This document shows positions 41,958-48,923 of a DNA stretch of 64,000 nucleotides, one piece after another. A program made the translations under genes and the position numbers. Source of the DNA: Candidatus Pelagibacter ubique HIMB140 (lineage in GTDB: Bacteria; Pseudomonadota; Alphaproteobacteria; Pelagibacterales; Pelagibacteraceae); the NCBI RefSeq assembly GCF_025558165.1, contig NZ_LAMZ01000001.1, forward strand, positions 248,001 to 312,000. Direction: 5' to 3'. Within the stretch, counting starts at the first letter, position 1; each line of letters starts with the position of its first letter. Under the pieces are notes generated by a model, which worked only from the letters and a program-made list of their open reading frames with translations, searched no databases and had not been told where the DNA came from.

Positions 41958-42569
41958 TTATGATCTTTTTTCTACTACTTCGTCAATAAGACCAAATGAT
42001 TTTGCGACATCAGCAGTCATGAAATTATCTCTTTCTAAAGCAGATTTTATTTCATCAACAGTTTTACCTGTATGTTTTGAATAAATTTCATTTAATCTTT
42101 TCTTTAATGACAAGACTTCATTAGCATGAATTTCTATATCTGTAGCTTGTCCTTGAAAACCTGCTGAAGGTTGATGAACCATTATTCTTGAGTTGGGTAA
42201 AGAAAATCTCTTACCTTTAGTTCCTGCAGCCAACAAAAATGATCCCATTGATGCAGCTTGTCCAATACATAAAGTTGAAATATCGGGTTTTACATATTGC
42301 ATGGTGTCGTAAATTCCAAGACCAGCTGTAACCAGTCCACCAGGACTATTGATGTATAAATAAATTTCTTTTTTAGGATCTTCAGCTTCTAAAAATAATA
42401 ACTGAGCTGTTACTAAGGATGCAATATTGTCATTTATCTGACCCGTTAAAAATATAATTCTTTCCTTTAAAAGTCTTGAATAAATATCATAAGCTCTCTC
42501 ACCTTTGCTTGATTGCTCTACAACCATCGGCACTAGATTGCTCATGTGTTCTGATAATTTTGTTGTCAT
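41958..42569 (-). CDS. clpP: ATP-dependent Clp protease proteolytic subunit
   Basis: A serine protease forming the double-ring chamber. The 203 residues show the catalytic serine in [16 protein letters not shown] near residue 100, the histidine in [11 protein letters not shown] near 125 and the aspartate in the ERDNFM region. The start [34 protein letters not shown] is family-like. It follows tig by 32 bases. Confidence 0.97.
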   Translation of the reverse strand: MTTKLSEHMSNLVPMVVEQSSKGERAYDIYSRLLKERIIFLTGQINDNIASLVTAQLLFLEAEDPKKEIYLYINSPGGLVTAGLGIYDTMQYVKPDISTLCIGQAASMGSFLLAAGTKGKRFSLPNSRIMVHQPSAGFQGQATDIEIHANEVLSLKKRLNEIYSKHTGKTVDEIKSALERDNFMTADVAKSFGLIDEVVEKRS

Positions 42570-42601
42570 AAGTTGATTCGTTCTACTTATACAACTTGTG
42601 A

Positions 42602-44071
42602 TTACTTTTTGCTAACTTTTTTTGTTTTTTTAGCGGCTGGTTTTGCTTTTGATGTTTTTGTAGAAGGCTTTTTTTTCTCTGCAGTTTTTGCTTCTGGTTT
42701 CTTTTTTGTTTCTTTCTTAGCTTCGTTATGATGTGAATGATCATGGTCATGATCATGATCATGATCGTGATCGTGATCATATTTATGAGCTTCTTTTAAG
42801 ATTTTTTCCGCCTCATCTTTTGAAATTTCTTTTTTATTTGGTTTACCTTTTTCTTTTATAAGATTTAAAATTTTCTCTTCGTAGACTGTACCTCTTAGAC
42901 TGGCCAAAGCAGATGGGTTTTTTTGATAAAAATCCATAACCATTTTCTCTTGGCCCGGCATCATTCTTAATTGCTTTTGAACTTCAGCTTGAATTTCTTG
43001 TTCACTAACTTTGATTTGATTTTTTTCACCAAATTCATTTAAGATTAATCCCGTCTTAATTCTTGTTTTTGCTTTTTCCTCAAAAGATTTTTTATTCTTT
43101 TTAGCCTCATCTTCAGACATACCTTGTGAAAGAATTTTAACTTCTTCCTCTACTAAGTTTCCTGGAACTTCTTCAACTTTAATTTTTTCAATTTCTTTTA
43201 AAATTTGATTTTTTGAAAGTTGATCTAAAGAATTTTTATATTCATCATTTATTTGTTTTGAAATTAAAGCTTTAAGATCTTTCAGATCTTTAGCTCCTAA
43301 ATTTTTTGCAAAATCATCATCTATTTTCACTTCTTGTGCTTGTTTGACTGATAAAATTTTACAATTAAATTTAGCTTTTTTATTAACTAATTCTTTTTCA
43401 GGGTAATTCTCTGGCAGTGTTGCTTCAACAACTTTCTCATCATCTTTTTTAACACCAATTAGTTGCTTATCGAAACCTTTCAAAAATAAATCTTTACCTA
43501 ATGTAAGCTGTGTATTTTTTCCTTCACTTCCTTTAAATTCTTTTCCGTCAATTGTTGCTTTATAATCTAATGCAACTAGATCACCTTCTTTTGCTTTTGT
43601 ATCTGCAGCACCTTCCTTGAAATTTGGTTGGTTCTTAGCAATTTCTTTTATTCTTTTATCTGTCTCACTATCATCAATTTTAACAGTGTATTCATCAAAT
43701 TTAATGTTTTCTAATGACTTAATCTCTACTTTAGGTAACTCTGTAACTGATAAAACATATTCTAATTCTTTATCTTCACCATATGTTTTTAAATCTAACT
43801 TTGGCTGACCCGCTGGTTTAATTTTGTTTTCTTCCAATGCTTTTGTGGATGTATCTTTTAAAACTTTGTCTAATACTTCACCAAATACAGCTTTGCCGAA
43901 TTGTCTTTTTAAAATTTCTTTTGGTACTTTTCCTGGTCTAAAACCTTTTAAATTTACTGTTCCTTTAATCTCTTCATATTTTTCATCCATATAAGAGTTC
44001 ATAGTCTCTTTATCGATAAAAATTTTTAGATCTTTATTTAAACCTTTTTTATTTTCTACAGTAACTTTCAT
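42602..44071 (-). CDS. tig: Trigger factor with His/Asp-repeat and basic C-terminal tail
   Basis: A ribosome-associated chaperone. The 489 residues contain the N-terminal ribosome-binding domain ([17 protein letters not shown] near residue 44), the FKBP-like prolyl isomerase domain (about 155-240) and the helical chaperone domain to about 425. The family usually ends there (E. coli, 432 residues). Here a tail of about 60 residues follows: a (Asp-His)7 repeat at 432-445 flanked by more histidines (10 His within 429-448), then a Lys/Ala/Thr-rich histone-like segment. The start codon is only 10 bases after the CCA end of tRNA-Leu, with no Shine-Dalgarno sequence. Confidence 0.95.
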   Translation of the reverse strand: MKVTVENKKGLNKDLKIFIDKETMNSYMDEKYEEIKGTVNLKGFRPGKVPKEILKRQFGKAVFGEVLDKVLKDTSTKALEENKIKPAGQPKLDLKTYGEDKELEYVLSVTELPKVEIKSLENIKFDEYTVKIDDSETDKRIKEIAKNQPNFKEGAADTKAKEGDLVALDYKATIDGKEFKGSEGKNTQLTLGKDLFLKGFDKQLIGVKKDDEKVVEATLPENYPEKELVNKKAKFNCKILSVKQAQEVKIDDDFAKNLGAKDLKDLKALISKQINDEYKNSLDQLSKNQILKEIEKIKVEEVPGNLVEEEVKILSQGMSEDEAKKNKKSFEEKAKTRIKTGLILNEFGEKNQIKVSEQEIQAEVQKQLRMMPGQEKMVMDFYQKNPSALASLRGTVYEEKILNLIKEKGKPNKKEISKDEAEKILKEAHKYDHDHDHDHDHDHDHSHHNEAKKETKKKPEAKTAEKKKPSTKTSKAKPAAKKTKKVSKK

Positions 44072-44081
44072 AATTATTTAA

Positions 44082-44166
44082 TGGTAGGGCGAAAAGGACT
44101 CGAACCTTCACCGATTGCTCGACTGGTTCCTAAGACCAGCGCGTCTACCAATTCCGCCATCGCCCC
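44082..44166 (-). tRNA. tRNA-Leu (anticodon TAG)
   Basis: An 85-base class II tRNA on the minus strand. The acceptor GGGGCGA pairs with TCGCCCT (terminal G-U), followed by the discriminator A and an encoded CCA. The anticodon stem CTGGT/ACCAG encloses the loop CTTAGGA with TAG, and a long variable arm follows. The T-loop has TTCGAGTC. The 3' end lies 10 bases from the trigger factor start, implying one shared transcript. Confidence 0.93.
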
Positions 44167-44181
44167 AGTTAAATTAGGTGC

Positions 44182-44210
44182 TTTATATATTATTGAACTC
44201 ATTTGTCCAA
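44182..44210 (-). promoter_or_regulatory. Probable promoter of tRNA-Leu and tig
   Basis: On the minus strand, TTGGAC (44205-44210) and TATAAA (44182-44187) are spaced by exactly 17 bases, close to the sigma-70 consensus. Transcription would begin about 9 bases before the tRNA 5' end. No other promoter-like pair fits between the tRNA and tig. Confidence 0.55.
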
Positions 44211-44250
44211 TCCGAATAATAGTGTAAAAGGATATAAAAATATAAATATT

Positions 44251-44502
44251 ATGATTATTTCGCCTTGTATTAGCATTTGCAAAACAGATCCCTCAACAGG
44301 TTATTGTTATGGTTGTGGAAGAAATAATGATGAAAAAAAACAGTGGAAACAAGAAGAAACTACCGATGAATGGAAACAAAATAATTTAGAAAGTATCAAA
44401 AAAAGATTAAGTGGTTGGCAGTTAGATAGTTTTAACGAGTCTTATGAACATAAAATAAATAACGGAATATCTTTATTCAAAAAAAATCTTAAAAATGAGT
44501 AA
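44251..44502 (+). CDS. DUF1289-family protein
   Basis: An 83-residue protein starting IISPCISICKTDPSTGYCYGCGR. The spacing of four cysteines in CISIC and CYGCGR is the DUF1289 signature, a short presumed metal-binding module of unknown function, common in proteobacteria. I place the start at the ATG at 44251, because an upstream in-frame ATG adds 16 residues that precede the domain. It begins a three-gene overlapping run with the two small genes that follow. Confidence 0.8.
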   Translation: MIISPCISICKTDPSTGYCYGCGRNNDEKKQWKQEETTDEWKQNNLESIKKRLSGWQLDSFNESYEHKINNGISLFKKNLKNE

Positions 44503-44665
44503 ATCAACAATTGTAGTTATAATTTACATTATAGGATTAATCTTTGGTGCTTTAGTTCTAGATATGTGGAGCGCTGAAACTAGCCCCAAAGCATTACTAG
44601 GTATTGGGTGGACAGCACTTTTTTTAATTGGATTATTTTTTGCTGAAAAAAATGAAAAAAAATAA
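44495..44665 (+). CDS. Small two-helix membrane protein (56 residues), unrecognised
   Basis: The ATG at 44495 overlaps the DUF1289 stop by 8 bases. The 56 residues contain two hydrophobic segments (about 5-22 and 34-50), separated by a short polar turn with DMWSAETSPK, and end in a charged tail EKNEKK. I do not recognise a family. Tight overlap on both sides (14 bases with the next gene) and good hydrophobic periodicity support a real gene. Confidence 0.6.
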   Translation: MSKSTIVVIIYIIGLIFGALVLDMWSAETSPKALLGIGWTALFLIGLFFAEKNEKK

Positions 44666-45080
44666 ATTATTTTTTTTTTCTCTCATTTTATTTTCTTTCT
44701 CATTTATAAATCATTCATTTTCAGAAATTATAATTTTAAGTAAATGTGATCATAAAGAAGATAAATATTTAAAAAATGAATACATATTTAATCTTAATGA
44801 ATTAATTATGACTAGAAATTATGTTTATGCAGAAAAAACTTATCAAAAATATAGAATTACTGATTTAAGTGTAAAAAAATCAAACTCCTATGTAAGAAAT
44901 ATTTATGAAGAGGATGGTAAAATTTTTACTTTAAAACATGGTTATCCTCAGTTTTATACTCAAATATTAATTGAAAAGAATAAGCCTGAGATATTTATTA
45001 AGAGTGTTATGAACGATATCGAAGGGATTTCAAAAATTTCTACATGTAAAAAAATAGAAAAATTTGCAAATCAAAGTTAA
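44652..45080 (+). CDS. Secreted protein of unknown function (142 residues)
   Basis: A clear signal peptide starts MKKNKLFFFSLILFSFSFI with probable cleavage after HSFS-E near residue 24. The mature part of about 118 residues has two cysteines (CDHKED near the start, STCKK near the end) that could form a disulfide, and alternates charged and beta-prone residues. I do not recognise the family. The start at 44652 overlaps the previous small gene, which argues against longer in-frame starts upstream. Confidence 0.65.
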   Translation: MKKNKLFFFSLILFSFSFINHSFSEIIILSKCDHKEDKYLKNEYIFNLNELIMTRNYVYAEKTYQKYRITDLSVKKSNSYVRNIYEEDGKIFTLKHGYPQFYTQILIEKNKPEIFIKSVMNDIEGISKISTCKKIEKFANQS

Positions 45081-45214
45081 GACTTCTTTTTTTTATTTTC
45101 CTTAAGTTTATCTAAATTTTTTTTTTTAAAATCAAATCTACTATTTGAAATATTAGATCTATGTTTAGCGAATGCTTGTTTTTGTGCTTGTCGCATAGCT
45201 CTTTTTGAAGACAT
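45077..45214 (-). CDS. Small basic protein (45 residues), unrecognised
   Basis: An open frame with ATG at 45214 and TAA at 45077-45079 encodes MSSKRAMRQAQKQAFAKHRS and a lysine-rich end KENKKKKS. It is strongly positive and likely helical, and could bind nucleic acid. It starts 11 bases after the stop of the phosphatase-like gene upstream on the same strand and overlaps the convergent gene's stop by 2 bases. No family is recognised. The codon content is very AT-rich, so chance cannot be excluded. Confidence 0.5.
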   Translation of the reverse strand: MSSKRAMRQAQKQAFAKHRSNISNSRFDFKKKNLDKLKENKKKKS

Positions 45215-45224
45215 TAATGCTAAT

Positions 45225-45782
45225 TTAATATTCTATTTCTAAAGTATCAATCACTTTTAAATTTTTATCTGAAATAACAATCTCACCTGATGATGGTGCG
45301 TAGTTTAAAAGCTCAGATATTACCACGTAATGTGTTACAAAAATTATATTTTGTTTTTGATCCCACGTGTTTAAGAATTTATTAAAATCAATAACTTGTT
45401 GTTTTCTATTTTTAGCAAATTTTACACTAAAAAATGAATTCAAAAAATTTTTTGTTTCATAATTTTTAAAGGCTATTTCCGCAGTTTCTTTGCATCTACA
45501 CCATTCGCTAGAGTAAATTTTGTTTATTAAAATTCCATTTTGTCTAAAAAAATTTCCAATTTTTTTTGATTGTACTCTTCCCTCGTTATTTAAGTTTCTT
45601 TGGGTTTCACAATTATTGACATCAAAATTAGAAGGATCCCCTCCTCCCGGTGCATATGCATGACGAATAAATATTAATTTACCACCTTTTTGAAGCTGAC
45701 CAATCATAGCTTCATTTGAATCTGCTTTAATTGGAGAACTTAAAAATATAAATATAATTAAAAAATATTTTAAAATTTTCAT
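45225..45782 (-). CDS. Secreted histidine-phosphatase-superfamily protein
   Basis: The 185 residues start with a signal peptide (MKILKYFLIIFIFLSSPIKA, cleavage near residue 21). The catalytic motif is FIRHAYAPGG, an RHA variant of the usual RHG. LNNEGRVQSKKIGNFFR and YSSEWCRCKETAEIAF follow as in phosphoglycerate-mutase-like phosphatases, and the second histidine is in FVTHYVVISEL. The substrate is unknown and a periplasmic location is expected. Its start codon is only 2 bases from that of the divergent uracil-DNA glycosylase gene. Confidence 0.82.
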   Translation of the reverse strand: MKILKYFLIIFIFLSSPIKADSNEAMIGQLQKGGKLIFIRHAYAPGGGDPSNFDVNNCETQRNLNNEGRVQSKKIGNFFRQNGILINKIYSSEWCRCKETAEIAFKNYETKNFLNSFFSVKFAKNRKQQVIDFNKFLNTWDQKQNIIFVTHYVVISELLNYAPSSGEIVISDKNLKVIDTLEIEY

Positions 45783-45784
45783 AG

Positions 45785-46465
45785 ATGAATAATAAATTAA
45801 AACAACTTAATAAGAAAATTATTAAATGTAGAAAATGTCCTAGATTAATTAATTTTATTAAAAAATTATCTACTGTAAAACGAAAACAAAATATTAACGA
45901 AACTTATTGGGGTAAACCAGTTCCTGGATTTGGTAAGATAAATTCGAAATTATTAATTTTAGGTTTGGCGCCAGCTGCACATGGAGGAACCAGAACAGGA
46001 AGACCTTTCACTGGAGACAAATCAAGCGATTTCTTGTTTTCTTGTTTAAAAAAAGCAAATATTTCTAATCTACCTTATTCAGAAAATTTAAATGATGGAT
46101 TAGAATTAAAATCAACTTTTATAACCAATATACTGAAATGTGTTCCTCCTGGTGACAAACCAACAAATGAAGAATTATCAAATTGCTCAAATCATTTTCA
46201 AAATGAGATTGAAACTTTAAGCAAAATCCAAACAATTGTTGCTTTAGGTAAAGTTGCTTTTGATAATTGTATTAAATATTACAAAAGTAAAAATAAATTA
46301 AATGGAAAGTATACTTTTAAGCACGGGAAATATTATGATTTATCAAATAAAATCAGATTGTACGCTTGTTATCATCCAAGTCCTAGAAATGTAAATACAA
46401 AATTAATATCTGAAAAAATGATAGTTAATTTTTTCAAAAAAATTAAAAGAGTAACAGCTATTTAG
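45785..46465 (+). CDS. udgB: Uracil-DNA glycosylase, family 5 (UDGb-like)
   Basis: Removes uracil and related damaged bases from DNA. The 226 residues have a motif A region of LGLAPAAHGGTRTGRPFTGD starting near residue 59, the pattern of family 5 enzymes, which lack the polar catalytic residue of family 1. Cysteines 15, 18, 119 and 134 match the [4Fe-4S] cluster ligands, and YHPSPRN near 208 is the motif B histidine loop. The 3' end overlaps the convergent ybgC-like gene by 8 bases. Confidence 0.85.
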   Translation: MNNKLKQLNKKIIKCRKCPRLINFIKKLSTVKRKQNINETYWGKPVPGFGKINSKLLILGLAPAAHGGTRTGRPFTGDKSSDFLFSCLKKANISNLPYSENLNDGLELKSTFITNILKCVPPGDKPTNEELSNCSNHFQNEIETLSKIQTIVALGKVAFDNCIKYYKSKNKLNGKYTFKHGKYYDLSNKIRLYACYHPSPRNVNTKLISEKMIVNFFKKIKRVTAI

Positions 46466-46874
46466 ATTTTAAAATATAAGGCTCAAAGCTATTTAAAACT
46501 ATCTCAGGAATTTTTGTAGGTTTTCCGATTGTATTTACAAATACTAAATGTATTTTTGCATCCACAATTAATAAATCATCTCTGTAAATTGACTGATCCA
46601 TTACAAAGGAGGTTTTTGACAAAGAGGAAATAAAAGATTTTATTGTTAAATTATCTTCTAAGTATGATGATTTTTTATATTCAATATTGCATGACTTAAC
46701 GATTATTAAAGAATTAAACTCATCTTTAATTTTCAAATTACTTAAACCAATAGCTAATAATGCTTCTGTTCTAGCTCTTTCAAAGTATTTTAAATAATTT
46801 GCGTAATAAACTACTCCTCCAGAGTCGGTATCTTCATAGTAAATTTTAACATTATGGCTAAAAGTTTTATGCAT
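46458..46874 (-). CDS. ybgC: Acyl-CoA thioesterase, YbgC family
   Basis: A 138-residue hot-dog thioesterase. The signature IYYEDTDSGGVVYYANYLKYFERARTE near residue 11 contains the catalytic aspartate of the 4-hydroxybenzoyl-CoA thioesterase/YbgC group. In many proteobacteria ybgC lies in the tol-pal cluster; here no tol-pal gene is near, so the role is inferred only from sequence. Confidence 0.88.
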   Translation of the reverse strand: MHKTFSHNVKIYYEDTDSGGVVYYANYLKYFERARTEALLAIGLSNLKIKDEFNSLIIVKSCNIEYKKSSYLEDNLTIKSFISSLSKTSFVMDQSIYRDDLLIVDAKIHLVFVNTIGKPTKIPEIVLNSFEPYILKSK

Positions 46875-46919
46875 TGTTCATTAATATCAAATAATGAGAA
46901 ATTTTTATACAAACTAAGA

Positions 46920-46925
46920 TATAAT
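46920..46925 (+). promoter_or_regulatory. TATAAT -10 hexamer immediately before a small gene
   Basis: A perfect TATAAT ends 7 bases before the ATG at 46933, so transcription would start at or within a base or two of the start codon, giving a leaderless message. No good -35 hexamer stands at the matching distance. Confidence 0.35.
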
Positions 46926-46932
46926 AACTACA

Positions 46933-47073
46933 ATGAATGTTTATATAATTTGGTTGATTGGAGTAATTTTATGGAACTTTGGTGTTCCTAATGCCACTCC
47001 AACAGAGGATGTAATTGTAGCAATCATACTGTCATTCCTGAGTATGGGTCTAAAAAAATATACTAAACTTTAA
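46933..47073 (+). CDS. Small membrane protein (46 residues), unrecognised
   Basis: The frame encodes MNVYIIWLIGVILWNFGVPN, a polar turn TPTED and a second hydrophobic segment VIVAIILSFLSMGL ending in KKYTKL, i.e. two membrane helices. The stop codon directly abuts the stop of the convergent DUF3047 gene. I do not recognise a family. Hydrophobic pattern, exact packing between neighbours and the upstream TATAAT support it. Confidence 0.55.
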   Translation: MNVYIIWLIGVILWNFGVPNATPTEDVIVAIILSFLSMGLKKYTKL

Positions 47074-47724
47074 TTAATTTGCTGAAAAATAAATATTCTG
47101 GAAATAGCCTATAGATTTCATTTTAGAATTATCTGTATCAGCCATAACCGCCAATCCATCTAATTCATCTAAATCTAAATCATGGAATTTCTTAAAATCT
47201 TCTTTTACATTTGATTTAACTGTTACCCATTCATTTAAATTAGTTTTGGTTGTGGCCATTACATTGTCTATAGATTTTTTTGTGTATGGACTTGGTGAAC
47301 TAACACCAACATCTCTATTGCTTGAAAACACATAGTTAACTGCTCTGTTTGATAATGGTGTTGCACCTGTTTTTTTAACAGCAAAAACTCTCGCTGCAAA
47401 ATCATGGCCTTTCTTTGTATCTTCTTTAATTCCGGATAAATCTTGCTCAATTTTCCATGTAATATTTATAAATGGAGTCTTGTTTAGATCAATTTTAACT
47501 TCTTTGCCAAGACCAGATGCTGCATTATCGGCTACAGCCTTAAGGAAATTTCCATTTTCATTTTTCCCAACAGTATATTTTGTCTCGTTCTTTGCTCCCC
47601 TTACTTTTCTGACAGTTAATTCTGAAAGTTCTGCTTCTGTAAACTCAAAAACTACAACTTCATTTGCAACAACTGAGCTAATTGAAATCAAAAAAATTGA
47701 GATGAGTTTAAAAAATATTTTCAT
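47074..47724 (-). CDS. DUF3047-family secreted protein
   Basis: The 216 residues have a signal peptide (MKIFFKLISIFLISISSVVA, cleavage near residue 20). The mature domain includes INITWKIEQDLSG, DFAARVFAVKK and a late GLAVMADTDNSKMKSIGYFQNIYF. This resembles the DUF3047 family, a beta-sandwich-like periplasmic domain without known function. It is a single gene with no operon partner on its strand. Confidence 0.75.
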   Translation of the reverse strand: MKIFFKLISIFLISISSVVANEVVVFEFTEAELSELTVRKVRGAKNETKYTVGKNENGNFLKAVADNAASGLGKEVKIDLNKTPFINITWKIEQDLSGIKEDTKKGHDFAARVFAVKKTGATPLSNRAVNYVFSSNRDVGVSSPSPYTKKSIDNVMATTKTNLNEWVTVKSNVKEDFKKFHDLDLDELDGLAVMADTDNSKMKSIGYFQNIYFSAN

Positions 47725-47799
47725 AATTTAAGTTCTTAATACATTATTTAGACAAGATTTAAACATGCAAAAATCAGAATTAATTTTTAAATTAATGAT

Positions 47800-47934
47800 A
47801 TGAAAACAATTTCAATTTTTTTACTTTTAATTTATTGGTCAATAATGATATCTGCACCAATTATGTCTAATGAACTCAAAATGGGTAGTTCTAGAGCTAT
47901 AAAATTAAATTCTAATTCTAAGGTATCAGTATAA
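47800..47934 (+). CDS. Possible small secreted or anchored peptide (44 residues)
   Basis: The frame begins MKTISIFLLLIYWSIMISAP, like a signal peptide or single membrane helix, then a short polar tail. Its end overlaps the convergent alcohol dehydrogenase gene by 17 bases. No family is recognised, and a chance frame in AT-rich sequence is possible. Confidence 0.3.
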   Translation: MKTISIFLLLIYWSIMISAPIMSNELKMGSSRAIKLNSNSKVSV

Positions 47935-48922
47935 TTTTAGGTGCAACACAGGTGCCATCATGAATTTGTTTAAAGGCATCACCACCATTTTTTAAATCTC
48001 TAAATTCAATCCAATCTAGAGAACCTATCTCTTTGTTAGCTAATATTGACAAAGTTTGCTCAAAATCCTTATTGGTATAACAATAAGTTCCTATTACGGT
48101 CACCTCTTGAAGTGTCATTTTTCTAAAATTAAAGGTTCCAGCTGGCTGTGTTAAGCCTATGTGTATAATTGAACCACCCGGCTTAACTACTTCAATAGCC
48201 TGTTGTCTTGAAATTTCTAACCCTACCGTATCAAATACAATATCAAATTTATTACTTTCTATTTCGTTATGGTCTGGTGCAACATATTTTGCATCTAAAT
48301 ATTTTGAGCACTCATTTAATCTCAATTTATTAGGATCAGAGAGAATTATATTTTTACAATTTTTAATTTTAGATAAAATTAAACCACATAATAATCCTAT
48401 TGCACCACCACCTTGGATTAAAATTTTACATTCAGACAAAGGTTTTTTTAAAGATTGTTCACCAATTAATACTGCATGTAGAGAAACAGCAGTTGGCTCT
48501 GCTACTGGCGCTTCATTTTTATCTAATCCATCTGGAATTTCATAAATATTTGTGTCTGGTGTTGAGACAAACTCTGCAAAAACCCCTTGTCTTTCAATTG
48601 GTTTATTCATGCCTAAAATAATTCTATGAGGACAAAGATGTTCTCTTCCACTTGTGCAGTATTCACATTTACCACAAGTTATCAAAGGATTTAAAACAAC
48701 GTCTTTACCTTTAAATTTACCATTTTGGACTTCACCACTAACTTCATGGCCTAATATTAACGGAGGAATTCTTCTCTCATCATGTCCATGATATGCGTGC
48801 ATATCAGAACCACATATTCCTGAAGCATGGATTTTTAAAATACTTTCTCCCGAAACTTCAATTGGATTAGGTTCGTCTCTGTAAACTAATTCTTGTGTTC
48901 CAGTATATACTAAAGCTTTCAT
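47918..48922 (-). CDS. Zinc-dependent medium-chain alcohol dehydrogenase
   Basis: The 334 residues show the catalytic zinc site (GICGSDMHAYHGHDERRIPP with C38-like cysteine, then LGHEVSG), the structural zinc loop with four cysteines CGKCEYCTSGREHLC near residue 82, and a Rossmann motif ILIQGGGAIGLLCGLI near 167. It probably oxidises a polyol or secondary alcohol with NAD; the substrate is not evident. It starts 1 base after the NCS1 permease stop, suggesting the permease imports its substrate or a precursor. Confidence 0.85.
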   Translation of the reverse strand: MKALVYTGTQELVYRDEPNPIEVSGESILKIHASGICGSDMHAYHGHDERRIPPLILGHEVSGEVQNGKFKGKDVVLNPLITCGKCEYCTSGREHLCPHRIILGMNKPIERQGVFAEFVSTPDTNIYEIPDGLDKNEAPVAEPTAVSLHAVLIGEQSLKKPLSECKILIQGGGAIGLLCGLILSKIKNCKNIILSDPNKLRLNECSKYLDAKYVAPDHNEIESNKFDIVFDTVGLEISRQQAIEVVKPGGSIIHIGLTQPAGTFNFRKMTLQEVTVIGTYCYTNKDFEQTLSILANKEIGSLDWIEFRDLKNGGDAFKQIHDGTCVAPKIILIP

Positions 48923-48923
48923 A

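Noticed and set aside
42583-42780. Open frame overlapping the end of tig with repeated Ile/Met/Thr residues
   Set aside because: It is the shifted-frame reading of the Asp-His repeat DNA inside trigger factor; low complexity and no independent signals.
42735-42781. CRISPR or tandem-repeat array
   Set aside because: The repeat unit is 6 bases, in frame inside tig, with no spacers; it is a coding microsatellite.
44203-44250. Longer DUF1289 protein start
   Set aside because: The added 16 residues precede the conserved domain and would overlap the -35 region of the divergent tRNA promoter.
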